From Phycisphaerae bacterium (GTDB lineage Bacteria > Planctomycetota > Phycisphaerae > UBA1845): a stretch of DNA of 64,000 nucleotides. The stretch covers positions 141,849-205,848 of the forward strand of contig JAJVHU010000019.1 of NCBI GenBank assembly GCA_022072505.1. The letters run 5' to 3'. Each line of letters opens with the position of its first letter. Position 1 is the stretch's first letter. This document shows positions 36,070 to 44,005 of this stretch, one piece after another. The notes beneath the pieces are model-generated. The model searched no databases. It was not told the DNA's origin and saw only the letters and a list, made by a program, of their open reading frames with translations. The position numbers and the translations under genes are program-made.

Positions 36070-36433
36070 GGGCGCGGTTCCACCGATATCCTGCACCGTC
36101 GGAACCGCGGAGCGGGAAGTATATCGAAGGGCGGCGGCGTGTCCACGCTGCGGGGCGGGATGGCGTGAGGTTCCGGAGTCGGTAGCATCCGCGGCTTCCG
36201 GCATTCGGAGGGGCGAACCAGGCCCGCTTACGAGTGCGAGAGGCGGACGGAGCCTGCCCGGGGCGATGGCGGGCGTCGCCCGCCTGGTTGCAGGGGGCGG
36301 ATCCGAGTTTGCGGCGTGGGAATCGTGCTGGGAACGTCAGGCCGGGAATGTCTGCCGCAGTTTTTCACCGGGGTTATTTACGGCGCGGTCGCCGGGGCGG
36401 GATTGACGCAGCGGCGGCGCAGAGGTTTGCGGC
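36070..36433. other. 364-bp spacer between tRNA-Cys and argS
   Basis: In the leader of the tRNA-Cys transcript there is an 8-bp inverted repeat (GCGGTTCC 36074-36081 and GGAACCGC 36101-36108). A reverse-strand -10-like TATACT at 36123-36118 could start the tRNA transcript. No gene is supported in the rest; the argS promoter is not obvious. Confidence 0.4.
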
Positions 36434-38236
36434 GTGAGATCGATCCTGAAGGAACTAACGGCGCGGGTGGGCGAGGCGGCGGCGCGCCTGGATCCGCAGG
36501 CGGATCCGCTGGTGAGGCCGGCGGCGGAAGCGTCGCACGGCGACTATCAGTCGAACTGCGCGATGAGTCTGGCGAAGAAGCTGGGTCAGCCGCCGCGGTC
36601 GGTGGCGGAGCGGATCGCGGCGTCGCTGGACGTGTCCGATCTTTGTGAGCCTCCGGAGGTGGCCGGGCCGGGGTTCATCAATTTCCGGTTGAAGGCGGAG
36701 GCGATGGCGCGTCGCCTCGCGGAGGTTCCGCCGACGCCGGCTGCGGGGGAGGATCGAGTCGGGATCGCGCCGTCGGGCGCTCCCGAGACGGTGGTGGTGG
36801 ACCTGTCGAGTCCGAATCTGGCGAAGGAGATGCACGTCGGACACCTTCGCAGCACGGTGATCGGGGACTGCGCGGCGCGGATTCTCGAGTTTCTCGGGCA
36901 TGACGTGATCCGCGAGAACCACGTCGGAGACTGGGGGACGCAGTTCGGGATGCTCGTGGCGTACCTGCGACGGACGCATCCGGACGTGCTGACCCGCCCT
37001 GACGCGCTGCGGATCGCGGATCTCGAGGCGTTTTACGTTCAGGCGAAGGGGTTGTTCGACGCGGATGCGACGTTCAAGAAGGAGTCGCAGGAGTCGGTGG
37101 TCGCGCTTCAGCAGGGGGACGCGGCGACGCGGCGGATCTGGGAGGCGTTCTGCAACGAGTCCCTGCGGCATTGTCACCGCATCCTGAACCGGCTGAGCGT
37201 CCGCGTCGTCGACCGCGGAGAGAGCTACTACAACGATCTGATGACGGAGGTGGTCGACGCGCTGGTGCGTGACGGTCATGCGGTGGAGAGTCAGGGGGCG
37301 TTGTGCGTTTTTCTGGAGGGATTCAAGACGAAGGAGGGCGAGTCGCTGCCGCTGATGGTGCGGAAGTCGGACGGGGGGTTCAACTACGCGACGTCGGACC
37401 TTGCGACGCTGGTTCATCGGATCCGGATGCTGAAGGCGCGGCGGATCATCTACGTGGTCGGCGTGACGCAGAAGCTGCATTTCGAGATGTTGTTCGCCGC
37501 GGCGCGGAAGTGCGGCATCGCGCCGCCGGAGGTCCGGCTGGAGCACCTGGCGTTCGGGAGCATGTTGTCGCGGTCCGGCGCCCCGTTCAAGACGCGTGAG
37601 GGGGGGACGATCAAGCTCAAGGATCTGCTGGACGAGGCGGTGGCGGCGGCGCGGGCGGTGGTCGAGTCGGCGGGCGGCGACGGGGACGCAGAAGAGGGGG
37701 CGACGCCCTCGTCGAGGCGTGCGTTGTCGCCGGAGCAGGTCGAGGAGATCGCGGAGACGGTGGGGCTGGCGGCGCTGAGGTATTACGACCTGTCGCACAA
37801 CCTCATCAAGGACTACCGGTTTGACATCGAGGCGATGACGTCGCTGGAAGGGAACACCGCGCCGTACCTGCTTTATGCGTATGCCCGGATTCGGGCGATC
37901 GGGCGGCGCGCGGGCGTGGATTTCGCCACGTTAAGCGGAAGTTCCCCGATCCTGCTCGAGCATCCGACGGAGCAGGCGCTGGCGCGGCGGATTCTGCGGC
38001 TGCCGGAAGTGATCGAGCAGGCGGGGGCGGAGCTGAAGCCGAACCTCCTCACGGATTACCTTTATGATTTGAGCAAGGCGTTCAGCCGGTTTTACGACCG
38101 GCGGCTGGGGGTTCGGGTTTATGACGCGCCCACGGCGGAACTGCGGGCGTCGCGTCTGCGGTTGTGCGATCTGACGGCGCGGTCGTTGAAGCTGGGCCTT
38201 TCCCTGCTGGGCATCCGCACCCTGGAGCAGATGTAG
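36434..38236 (+). CDS. argS: Arginine--tRNA ligase
   Basis: This class I synthetase charges tRNA-Arg. The N-terminal tRNA-contact domain (EASHGDYQSNCAMSLAKKLG) is followed by the HIGH-type motif SPNLAKEMHVGHLRSTVIGD and RENHVGDWGTQFGML. The KMSK region reads SRSGAPFKTREGGTIKL, and the C-terminal anticodon domain has EGNTAPYLLYAYARIRAIGR and FSRFYD. At 600 residues it is normal. It starts with GTG at 36434. Confidence 0.95.
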   Translation: MRSILKELTARVGEAAARLDPQADPLVRPAAEASHGDYQSNCAMSLAKKLGQPPRSVAERIAASLDVSDLCEPPEVAGPGFINFRLKAEAMARRLAEVPPTPAAGEDRVGIAPSGAPETVVVDLSSPNLAKEMHVGHLRSTVIGDCAARILEFLGHDVIRENHVGDWGTQFGMLVAYLRRTHPDVLTRPDALRIADLEAFYVQAKGLFDADATFKKESQESVVALQQGDAATRRIWEAFCNESLRHCHRILNRLSVRVVDRGESYYNDLMTEVVDALVRDGHAVESQGALCVFLEGFKTKEGESLPLMVRKSDGGFNYATSDLATLVHRIRMLKARRIIYVVGVTQKLHFEMLFAAARKCGIAPPEVRLEHLAFGSMLSRSGAPFKTREGGTIKLKDLLDEAVAAARAVVESAGGDGDAEEGATPSSRRALSPEQVEEIAETVGLAALRYYDLSHNLIKDYRFDIEAMTSLEGNTAPYLLYAYARIRAIGRRAGVDFATLSGSSPILLEHPTEQALARRILRLPEVIEQAGAELKPNLLTDYLYDLSKAFSRFYDRRLGVRVYDAPTAELRASRLRLCDLTARSLKLGLSLLGIRTLEQM

Positions 38237-38354
38237 GGCGGGGGGATGAGTGCGCTTGACGCTCCCTGCGGTCGGCGCTAAGGTTGGCGTGACGGGTGGA
38301 CCGCCGCGAGGGGCGCCGGCGGAACCTCGGAATTCGATCAGGACGACACGGATC

Positions 38355-38561
38355 ATGAAGCGGAACCTCATTACGGGCGTTTTGATGGCGGCGACGGTCG
38401 GCGGATTGAGCGGTTGCGCCGGATTGGGCGGGACGTATGCCGAACGTGAGCATCGGTGGAAGGTTGCGTTCGAGCAGGACATGCGGGCGCTGGCCGACGA
38501 CATCGACATGATCTGCATGACGGAGCGCCCGACGCGGCTGACGGCGACGCATCAGCGGTAG
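38355..38561 (+). CDS. Small lipoprotein, unknown function
   Basis: This 68-residue product has a signal peptide and lipobox (KRNLITGVLMAATVGGLSGC, Cys about residue 20), then a short charged helix (WKVAFEQDMRALADDIDM). Upstream in-frame codons (from 38250) do not look coding. Asp or other signals at the second mature position give no clear retention cue (C-A-G). It follows argS by 118 bp. Confidence 0.65.
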   Translation: MKRNLITGVLMAATVGGLSGCAGLGGTYAEREHRWKVAFEQDMRALADDIDMICMTERPTRLTATHQR

Positions 38562-38643
38562 CCTGCGAACCCGTCGCGTGAGTCGTCGGGACATCGTGCG
38601 AGTCGCGAAGGCGCGCGCCCGGGGCAGGTGCGGCTTGAGTTCC

Positions 38644-38733
38644 GCATCTTAGACGCTGTCGCAAAACCGTCGGTGCGGACGGGAAAAAGAACGCTTCCTG
38701 ACGGGCGCGGCTCGGTTTTGCAACAGCATCTTA
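38644..38733. mobile_element. Small insertion-like repeat element at the ZIP stop codon (repeat copy 3)
   Basis: Terminal inverted repeats GCTGTCGCAAAACCG (38655-38669) and CGGTTTTGCAACAGC (38713-38727) match at 14 of 15 positions. They enclose the reverse-oriented dispersed-repeat core shared with the copies at 28016 and 29433. An 8-bp direct repeat GCATCTTA flanks the unit (38644-38651 and 38726-38733), as expected of a target duplication. The right-hand copy contains the stop codon of the ZIP gene. No protein is encoded, so it would be a non-autonomous element. Confidence 0.5.
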
Positions 38734-39657
38734 ATGATCGTGATCGTGGGGGTGATCATGCCCGTGGTCACTCTCCTCCGTTGCGGCGGCGGGCGGAGGA
38801 CCGTGCGTGTGCGGCGGTTCGAACAACGCCGTCGCCCACATGACGGCGGCTCCGAGAATAACGGCTGCGAAAAGTCTCCCTCGATCATGCGAGTGAAACT
38901 GCACCTCGGGGAGCAGGTCCGAGAGCGCGATGCAGACGAACGTGCCCGCGCTGAAGGCGAGCACCGCGCCGGTCAGCGTGCTGCCGAGCACGACGCTGGA
39001 CACGGCGGACTCCCCCGCGGCATACAAAACGACCCCGAGCGGGAGCGTCAGCGCGAAGGCGACCTGGATGCCGAGCGTCCGGGTGCGTGAGAAGCCCGCC
39101 TTGGTCAGCAGGGTTGAAATCGTGAAGGCGTCGGCCGGTTTGTGCAGGACGGTCGCCAGGAATACCGCAAGCCCCAGACCGGGGGTCGCGTCGTGTCCGA
39201 TGACGGCGCTGCCCAGCGCCGCTCCGCCCATCAAGGTATGCAGGAACAATCCGAGCACGGCGGACCAGCCGGCGATCTTCGGCGCGGCGGAGCGGCGGGT
39301 CTGCGGCGCGTCGTCGTCGTGGGCATGTTCATGCGTTCCGGCGCACGCCGGGGCGGGGATCCCGCCGGGACCGGTTTCGGACTCCGCGCCGTCGGCGTCA
39401 TGACTGTGGGGGCTGAGGAAGCGTTCGATGACGTAAAGCCCGAGGACGCCGACGGCCATCCAGAACCCAAAGTGCTCGGGACACAGGTGCGACGACTCGG
39501 GGAGCATGTGAAAAAAGGCCGCGCCGAGCATCGCGCCGGCGGACAGGCTGAGGTAGACCTGCAACGTCACGTGCCCGATGCGCCGTCGGAGGGGGAGCAA
39601 CCCGCCCGCCAGGGCGACGATCACGATCGCTGAACAATATGCGGTGATCTGCAACAT
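38731..39657 (-). CDS. ZIP-family divalent metal transporter
   Basis: This 308-residue inner-membrane protein has about eight TM segments. TM IV-V carry the ZIP metal-site features (LGLFLHTLMGGAALGSAV and LATVLHKPADAFTISTLL). A His/Asp-rich loop lies at residues about 80-120 and a His-rich C-terminus (ESDHGHDHPHDHDH) ends the protein; both are typical zinc- or iron-binding loops. AGGGAACGC precedes the ATG. Zinc uptake is the usual role; the exact metal is not known. Confidence 0.88.
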   Translation of the reverse strand: MLQITAYCSAIVIVALAGGLLPLRRRIGHVTLQVYLSLSAGAMLGAAFFHMLPESSHLCPEHFGFWMAVGVLGLYVIERFLSPHSHDADGAESETGPGGIPAPACAGTHEHAHDDDAPQTRRSAAPKIAGWSAVLGLFLHTLMGGAALGSAVIGHDATPGLGLAVFLATVLHKPADAFTISTLLTKAGFSRTRTLGIQVAFALTLPLGVVLYAAGESAVSSVVLGSTLTGAVLAFSAGTFVCIALSDLLPEVQFHSHDRGRLFAAVILGAAVMWATALFEPPHTHGPPPAAATEESDHGHDHPHDHDH

Positions 39658-39758
39658 GCGTTCCCTGCCGTGTGTACGCTGCGAGTCGATCCCCGGTTCG
39701 CGGCGAATTCCCGCGGCGACGCGCGGCGCCGGGTTCCCGACCCGGCGGGCGGTATCAT

Positions 39759-41351
39759 TCAGGCGGAGGAGGCGCGGGTCAACTGCCCGGCGGCGTCGGC
39801 GGACGGCGCGGAAACATCAATGCGCACCGGGAGCCGCACGGAGAAAGCGGTTCCCCGATCCGGGGCGGTGTCGAGCGTGATCCGTCCTTCGAGGATGTTG
39901 ACGAGTTCTCGAGTGATGGCGAGGCCCAGCCCCGTGCCCTCGTACTCGCGGGTCCGGGAGGAGTCGAGCTGGCGGAACTTCTCGAAGATCAGGTGCAGTT
40001 TTTCCCGGGGGATTCCGGGTCCGGTGTCGTCGACGCGGAGCAGGACGAAGCCGTCGCCGTCGCGTGAGGCGTCCAGCCCGATCCGGCCGTGGGCGGGAGT
40101 GAACTTCACGGCGTTGGACAGCAGGTTGTAAAGGATCTGCTTGATCTTGCCGGAGTCGCTGTGCATGCGCGGCAGGTCGTCGCCGACGTGAAGGGCGACG
40201 TCGAGTTCTTTTTTGGCCGCCAGCGGCCGAATCAGGTCGACCAGATCGGTGCAGACGGCGCCGAGGTCGAATTCGCTGAGGTGCAGCTCCATCTTGCCCG
40301 CTTCGATCTTCGCCAGGTCGAGCAGGTCGTTGATCAGGTCGAGGAGCATCCGTCCGCTGGTCAGGATGTTGCGGGTGTAACGGGCGAGGCGCGTGCGATC
40401 GATCTCGGGACTGGACCACGCGTCGTTGAGCAGGTCCGCGAATCCGATGATCGACACAAGGGGCGTGCGCAGCTCGTGACTGACGTTGGCGAGGAAGTCG
40501 CTCTTGAGGCGGTTGGATTCGTAGAGGGCGACGTTGGACTCGGCCAGTTCGCCGAGCTTGACGTCGAGCGAGCGGTTAATGCGGCGCAGATCCTCCTGCG
40601 TCCGGGCGAGGTGCTCGAGCATCTCGTTGAACGCCTCGGCGAGTTTCTGAAACTCGTCGCCGGTTTTCAGTTCGGCGCGGGCGGTCAGGTCGCCGGCGGT
40701 GACGCGCTCGGTCAGGTCGCGCAGGCGGTTCACGGGGCGAAGCACGAGGCGCTGCGTCACCAGGTAAAAGACGACGATCGCCAGCACCGCGCCGAGCCCT
40801 CCGCCCAGCAGCGTGACGACGATGCCCCAGGTCCGCTCTTCCACGGCGACCGGCAGGGCGACATCCAGAATCCCCAGCACTCTCCCGGCGTCGAGATCCA
40901 CCGCCGCGGCGCGCACCGCCCGGGCGAACCGCAGCGACCGCCCGTCATCCTGAAGGCGCCAGTACGATCGGTCCGGATGCGCGCTGAGATAGGCCGCCGC
41001 TTCCTGAAGAAACCCGCCCGTTTCGCGACGGCCGAGAATTTCCTCGATCGAGTAAAGACGCGGCGGACCGATCGAGAGGTTCGCGGGGAGTTCATTGCGC
41101 AGCACCGGCCAGAGATCCTGCAATCGCTGGCGGGCCTGCTCCCAGTTGATTTCCGATCCCGCGGCGGGAAGCACCTGCGACGCGAGCATCGCGACCTGCT
41201 CCGCACGAACCACCTGGGCCTGATCGGTCAACGTGCCCATCAACACCCAGGGCAGGGCGAGCGTCGCCAGAATCGTCAGCAGCACCGCCCCGCCGAAGAG
41301 GACGGTGATCTTGCGATCCAGCGGCAGTTTGAGCCGGTAGGCCGACGCCAT
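39759..41351 (-). CDS. Membrane sensor histidine kinase with HAMP domain
   Basis: This 530-residue kinase has a TM segment at about residues 17-38, an extracytoplasmic sensor region of about 150 residues, and a second TM at about 185-207. A HAMP domain and a coiled coil follow, then HisKA with SHELRTPLVSIIGF (His292) and a full HATPase: QILYNLLSNAVKFTP (N box), DDTGPGIPREK (G1) and GTGLGLAITRELVN (G2). No response regulator is adjacent, so the partner is unknown. It is divergent from the next gene. Confidence 0.9.
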   Translation of the reverse strand: MASAYRLKLPLDRKITVLFGGAVLLTILATLALPWVLMGTLTDQAQVVRAEQVAMLASQVLPAAGSEINWEQARQRLQDLWPVLRNELPANLSIGPPRLYSIEEILGRRETGGFLQEAAAYLSAHPDRSYWRLQDDGRSLRFARAVRAAAVDLDAGRVLGILDVALPVAVEERTWGIVVTLLGGGLGAVLAIVVFYLVTQRLVLRPVNRLRDLTERVTAGDLTARAELKTGDEFQKLAEAFNEMLEHLARTQEDLRRINRSLDVKLGELAESNVALYESNRLKSDFLANVSHELRTPLVSIIGFADLLNDAWSSPEIDRTRLARYTRNILTSGRMLLDLINDLLDLAKIEAGKMELHLSEFDLGAVCTDLVDLIRPLAAKKELDVALHVGDDLPRMHSDSGKIKQILYNLLSNAVKFTPAHGRIGLDASRDGDGFVLLRVDDTGPGIPREKLHLIFEKFRQLDSSRTREYEGTGLGLAITRELVNILEGRITLDTAPDRGTAFSVRLPVRIDVSAPSADAAGQLTRASSA

Positions 41352-41511
41352 GGCGCGACTTTAACCTCAATCCGGCGTCGTGTTGAGGGTGGGGTCCGCC
41401 TTTTCTGTCCCGTGACCGCGCTTTCTCGGTGGGCGGTGATGCTTTATTTTGCCGAGATCGCGGGGACGGGCAGGATCGCGGAACGTCACGGTTCAACGTG
41501 GAAACACAACG

Positions 41512-42522
41512 ATGATTGCTTACTTCATGTTGTTGGCTCATGTCGGAGCTTCGGGCCTCCCTCAGGATGTCCCGCCCGTTGCGGCGCCAGGCTCGACGGC
41601 GGGTCTGGAGGTCGTCTCGGCGGCGCTGGTGCTTAAGCGTGTTCCGTCGGGGGGCGCGGGGGAAGCGAGTCCGGAAGAGATCGTCGCGCGGATTCAGGCG
41701 CTTCGCCGGGACGCCCTGGAGGGTGGCGATCCGGTGGCGAGGCGCCAGGCTTCGGTTTCCGCGGCAAATCTGGTTCTGGCGCATCAGGCGGCTGAAGCCG
41801 CGACAAAGCTTTTCCTCGGAGTTGCGACCGCGGGCGATCGGGCGGAACTGCGGAAAGCGGCCGAGGAGGCGCAAACCCTCATCCGGAGCGCACTGGCCGA
41901 AATAAGTCAGCCGGGTGATGGGGGACGGGATGCCGACGGCGATCTGCGGCGAATTGCGGGAAACCTGGAGACCCTGGCCGATGCGTACCTTGCCTGCGCC
42001 GGCGATGACGCCCCTCCGGTCGAAACTATCAAGGCGCTGCTGGCCCGGTTGGGCGTACTCAGTGAGTCTGATGACCCCGGGCTAAGTGATGCGGCGCTGA
42101 TCTGGTCCGCTCAGCTTGCGCTATCGACGCCGGAAGTCCTGCCGGTGGTGGACAGCTTGCCGCTGGCGTGGTCCGAGCCGGAGGCCAGCCGGCGCGTCAG
42201 CGGGTTGTACCTGCGGCTGAAGCGATGCGAGCTGCTGGCGCATCGGGGCGGATATGCCGCGGCACTGGGGCTGCTGAATCGACTTGAAGAGGAGGCGCCC
42301 TCCTGGTTTTCCGGCGCGGAATCCGACTTGGCGTTGCGGTCCGTGGCGCTGTTCCGGCTGCGTGTAACGATTGGGTGGGAATCGTCATTCTCAGGCGAAA
42401 CCCCTGATGCAGTGCGAGCTTGGTACAAGCAACGCAAGGATGCCTTGACTGCGAGAATCATGAACGGCGGAGAAGTCTCGATGCCTCTCGTGAATCCCTT
42501 GGTCACGCCGTCGATGCGATGA
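41512..42522 (+). CDS. Hypothetical secreted helical protein
   Basis: This 336-residue product begins with a short hydrophobic leader (MIAYFMLLAHVGAS), followed by alpha-helical, Ala/Leu/Glu-rich repeats resembling TPR-like pairs (e.g. EEIVARIQALRRDALEGGD; AELRKAAEEAQTLIRSALAE; YAAALGLLNRLEEEA). No catalytic motif is visible. I use the ATG at 41512; an upstream in-frame start at 41449 would bury the leader. The AT-rich island begins right after its stop. Confidence 0.6.
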   Translation: MIAYFMLLAHVGASGLPQDVPPVAAPGSTAGLEVVSAALVLKRVPSGGAGEASPEEIVARIQALRRDALEGGDPVARRQASVSAANLVLAHQAAEAATKLFLGVATAGDRAELRKAAEEAQTLIRSALAEISQPGDGGRDADGDLRRIAGNLETLADAYLACAGDDAPPVETIKALLARLGVLSESDDPGLSDAALIWSAQLALSTPEVLPVVDSLPLAWSEPEASRRVSGLYLRLKRCELLAHRGGYAAALGLLNRLEEEAPSWFSGAESDLALRSVALFRLRVTIGWESSFSGETPDAVRAWYKQRKDALTARIMNGGEVSMPLVNPLVTPSMR

Positions 42523-42704
42523 AGTGGGTAAATCATAAGCATGTATCGCGTAAAATTACCCACATCAAGCTGATCGTAGGGCAATTATCTTTATTAAAAT
42601 TCTATTTTTAAGTTATAAAAACAAGCCTTATTTGCTTTATGACGGTTATGAGACGTAATTTTGTTTATAACGTCATCTGGTATAATTTGTGCATATTACC
42701 CACC
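42523..42704. other. AT-rich island with 9-bp direct and inverted repeats
   Basis: About 180 bp are far richer in A and T than any other stretch of this high-GC window. ATTACCCAC occurs at 42555-42563 and again at 42695-42703, flanking the most AT-rich 131 bp. GTGGGTAA (42524-42531), just after the preceding stop codon, is the inverse of the core. Inside, ATGACGGTTAT (42639-42649) pairs with ATAACGTCAT (42667-42676), with one bulge. No ORF longer than ten codons with a start is apparent. Confidence 0.7.
42678..42686 (+). promoter_or_regulatory. Extended -10 promoter in the AT-rich island
   Basis: TGGTATAAT is a perfect extended -10 element (TG, one base, then TATAAT at 42681-42686). No good -35 is found at standard spacing. 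The predicted transcription start is near 42692-42694, at the edge of the island and upstream of the structured region. Confidence 0.6.
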
Positions 42705-42850
42705 TGTCTGAGGCACTGAAACTTCCGGGGGGAAGGAATCGACTTCGCCTGCAAGGTGCGAACCGCCCGGCGAGGCCGTGGGATAAGGCGTCCAATTGGG
42801 GGAGCTGGACGCCGGGGGAGCCCACGGACTCGTCGGGTGGTCGCTTTTTA
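42692..42850 (+). ncRNA. Candidate structured small RNA (about 160 nt)
   Basis: Downstream of the extended -10 site the transcript can form a small hairpin (CTTCC/GGAAG, 42722-42735) and then a long rod. Rod stem A pairs 42763-42774 with 42829-42840 over 12 bp including G-U pairs, extended by GCG/CGC; stem B pairs 42776-42782 with 42821-42827; stem C pairs 42787-42794 with 42806-42813. A T5 run follows directly (42845-42849), as at an intrinsic terminator. It does not match the tmRNA, RNase P, SRP or 6S signatures I know. It could instead be the leader or attenuator of the kinase gene at 43010. Confidence 0.5.
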
Positions 42851-43009
42851 CCCGGTTTGATTTAGCCAACCTAACAATGTTCCCTAGGATTCTGTTTTCC
42901 TCAGTTAACACGTGCAGGAAGCCCGACGCTCGCGCCGATATGACCAGTTGCAGCCGCAAGTTGACGGTTTCGTATTGAAGCCCGGCTGAGCGGCGGCAAG
43001 GGGGATAGG

Positions 43010-43852
43010 ATGAGCGGGCCTTTTCCGGCACACCCGGGCGGCGAAGCGGACGTTGTCAGCCTCATCGAGGAGCAATTCGAACGCCTCGAGGAGCGATTTC
43101 ATCGGCTGCGTGCGGAGACCCGGCAGGCGATGCAGTTCTCCGCGATCGGCAGCGCGGCGACGATCTGGGCCCACGAATTCAACAACCTCATCACTCCGAT
43201 CCTGAACCTGTCCAAGTCCGCGCTGGATTTGAAGGATCCGGCGTACACGGAGAAGGCGCTGCGGATCATCGCGTCGAACGCGGAGACGCTGGTGGCGCTA
43301 TCCGAGCGCATTCTGAACCTGGCCGCCCGGAATGAGGCGCCGGCGCCGGCGCCGGTCGTTGTAAGAGGGGCGGTGCAGACGGCGATCGAGGCTCTAGGGA
43401 GAGATCTGGCGAAGGATCGTATCCGCGTAAGCGTGGAGGTTCCCGAGGATCTTGCGGCGTGGGTGGATCCTCATTCGTTCCAGCAGATTCTGTTCAACCT
43501 GATTCTGAACGCCCGCGCGGCGATTGCGCAGGTCGGCGAGGGTCGGCTGCGAATCCAGGGCGCCACGAGCGGGGATCGGGCGGTGATCAGCATCAGCGAC
43601 ACCGGAGTCGGGATCGAGCCGAGCGAGATGGAGTCGCTTTTTGACCCGTTCCGGTCCAGCCGGCGAACCTCCGGGCCTGACGGATCCCGACTGCGCTGCG
43701 GAGGGATCGGCCTTGCGCTGTGTAAGCTGCTGATTGAAGAGAGCGAGGGATCGCTGACGGTGGAAAGCCGCAAGGGTGAGGGAACGACCTTCCGCATTCA
43801 GCTCCCCACCGGCGCCCCGCCGCGGACTTCCCCCCCCAACCTACCTTCCTGA
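43010..43852 (+). CDS. Soluble histidine kinase (HisKA-HATPase, no sensor domain)
   Basis: This 280-residue protein has a short N-terminal coiled coil (SLIEEQFERLEERFHRLRAE), a phosphorylation box IWAHEFNNLITPILNLS with His55, then the ATPase domain: QQILFNLILNARAAI (N box), SDTGVGIEPSEMESLFDPF (G1/F boxes) and GGIGLALCKLLIEES (G2). No TM or recognisable sensor domain is present, so the input must come from a partner. It starts about 160 bp after the structured RNA candidate and could be its target. Confidence 0.88.
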   Translation: MSGPFPAHPGGEADVVSLIEEQFERLEERFHRLRAETRQAMQFSAIGSAATIWAHEFNNLITPILNLSKSALDLKDPAYTEKALRIIASNAETLVALSERILNLAARNEAPAPAPVVVRGAVQTAIEALGRDLAKDRIRVSVEVPEDLAAWVDPHSFQQILFNLILNARAAIAQVGEGRLRIQGATSGDRAVISISDTGVGIEPSEMESLFDPFRSSRRTSGPDGSRLRCGGIGLALCKLLIEESEGSLTVESRKGEGTTFRIQLPTGAPPRTSPPNLPS

Positions 43853-43876
43853 CCCGGCGGATCGACGCCTCGTTTA

Positions 43877-43903
43877 TTGACAGAGGCCGCGTAAACTCAT
43901 AAG
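43877..43903 (+). promoter_or_regulatory. Possible promoter before the Clp-N gene
   Basis: A consensus -35 TTGACA (43877-43882) is followed after 15 nt by CATAAG (43898-43903). The short spacer and partial -10 make this tentative; the leader would be about 95 nt. Confidence 0.3.
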
Positions 43904-44005
43904 GGAAGCGGCGTCCATCGCGCCCCGGGGAGGTTTCCGAGGTACGTCTCGGGACCACGGATCAGAGTCTGAAGGACGGACGACGACGGGAAGGAGCGGG
44001 CCTTC

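Noticed and set aside
42541..42573. Ten-codon ORF in the AT-rich island
   Set aside because: No ribosome site, and a frame this short is expected by chance.
29083..42760. Exact 16-bp match (TCGCCTGCAAGGTGCG) between 29083-29098 and the RNA candidate at 42745-42760
   Set aside because: About one shared 16-mer is expected by chance in 64 kb of both strands, more in biased sequence, and the flanks do not match.
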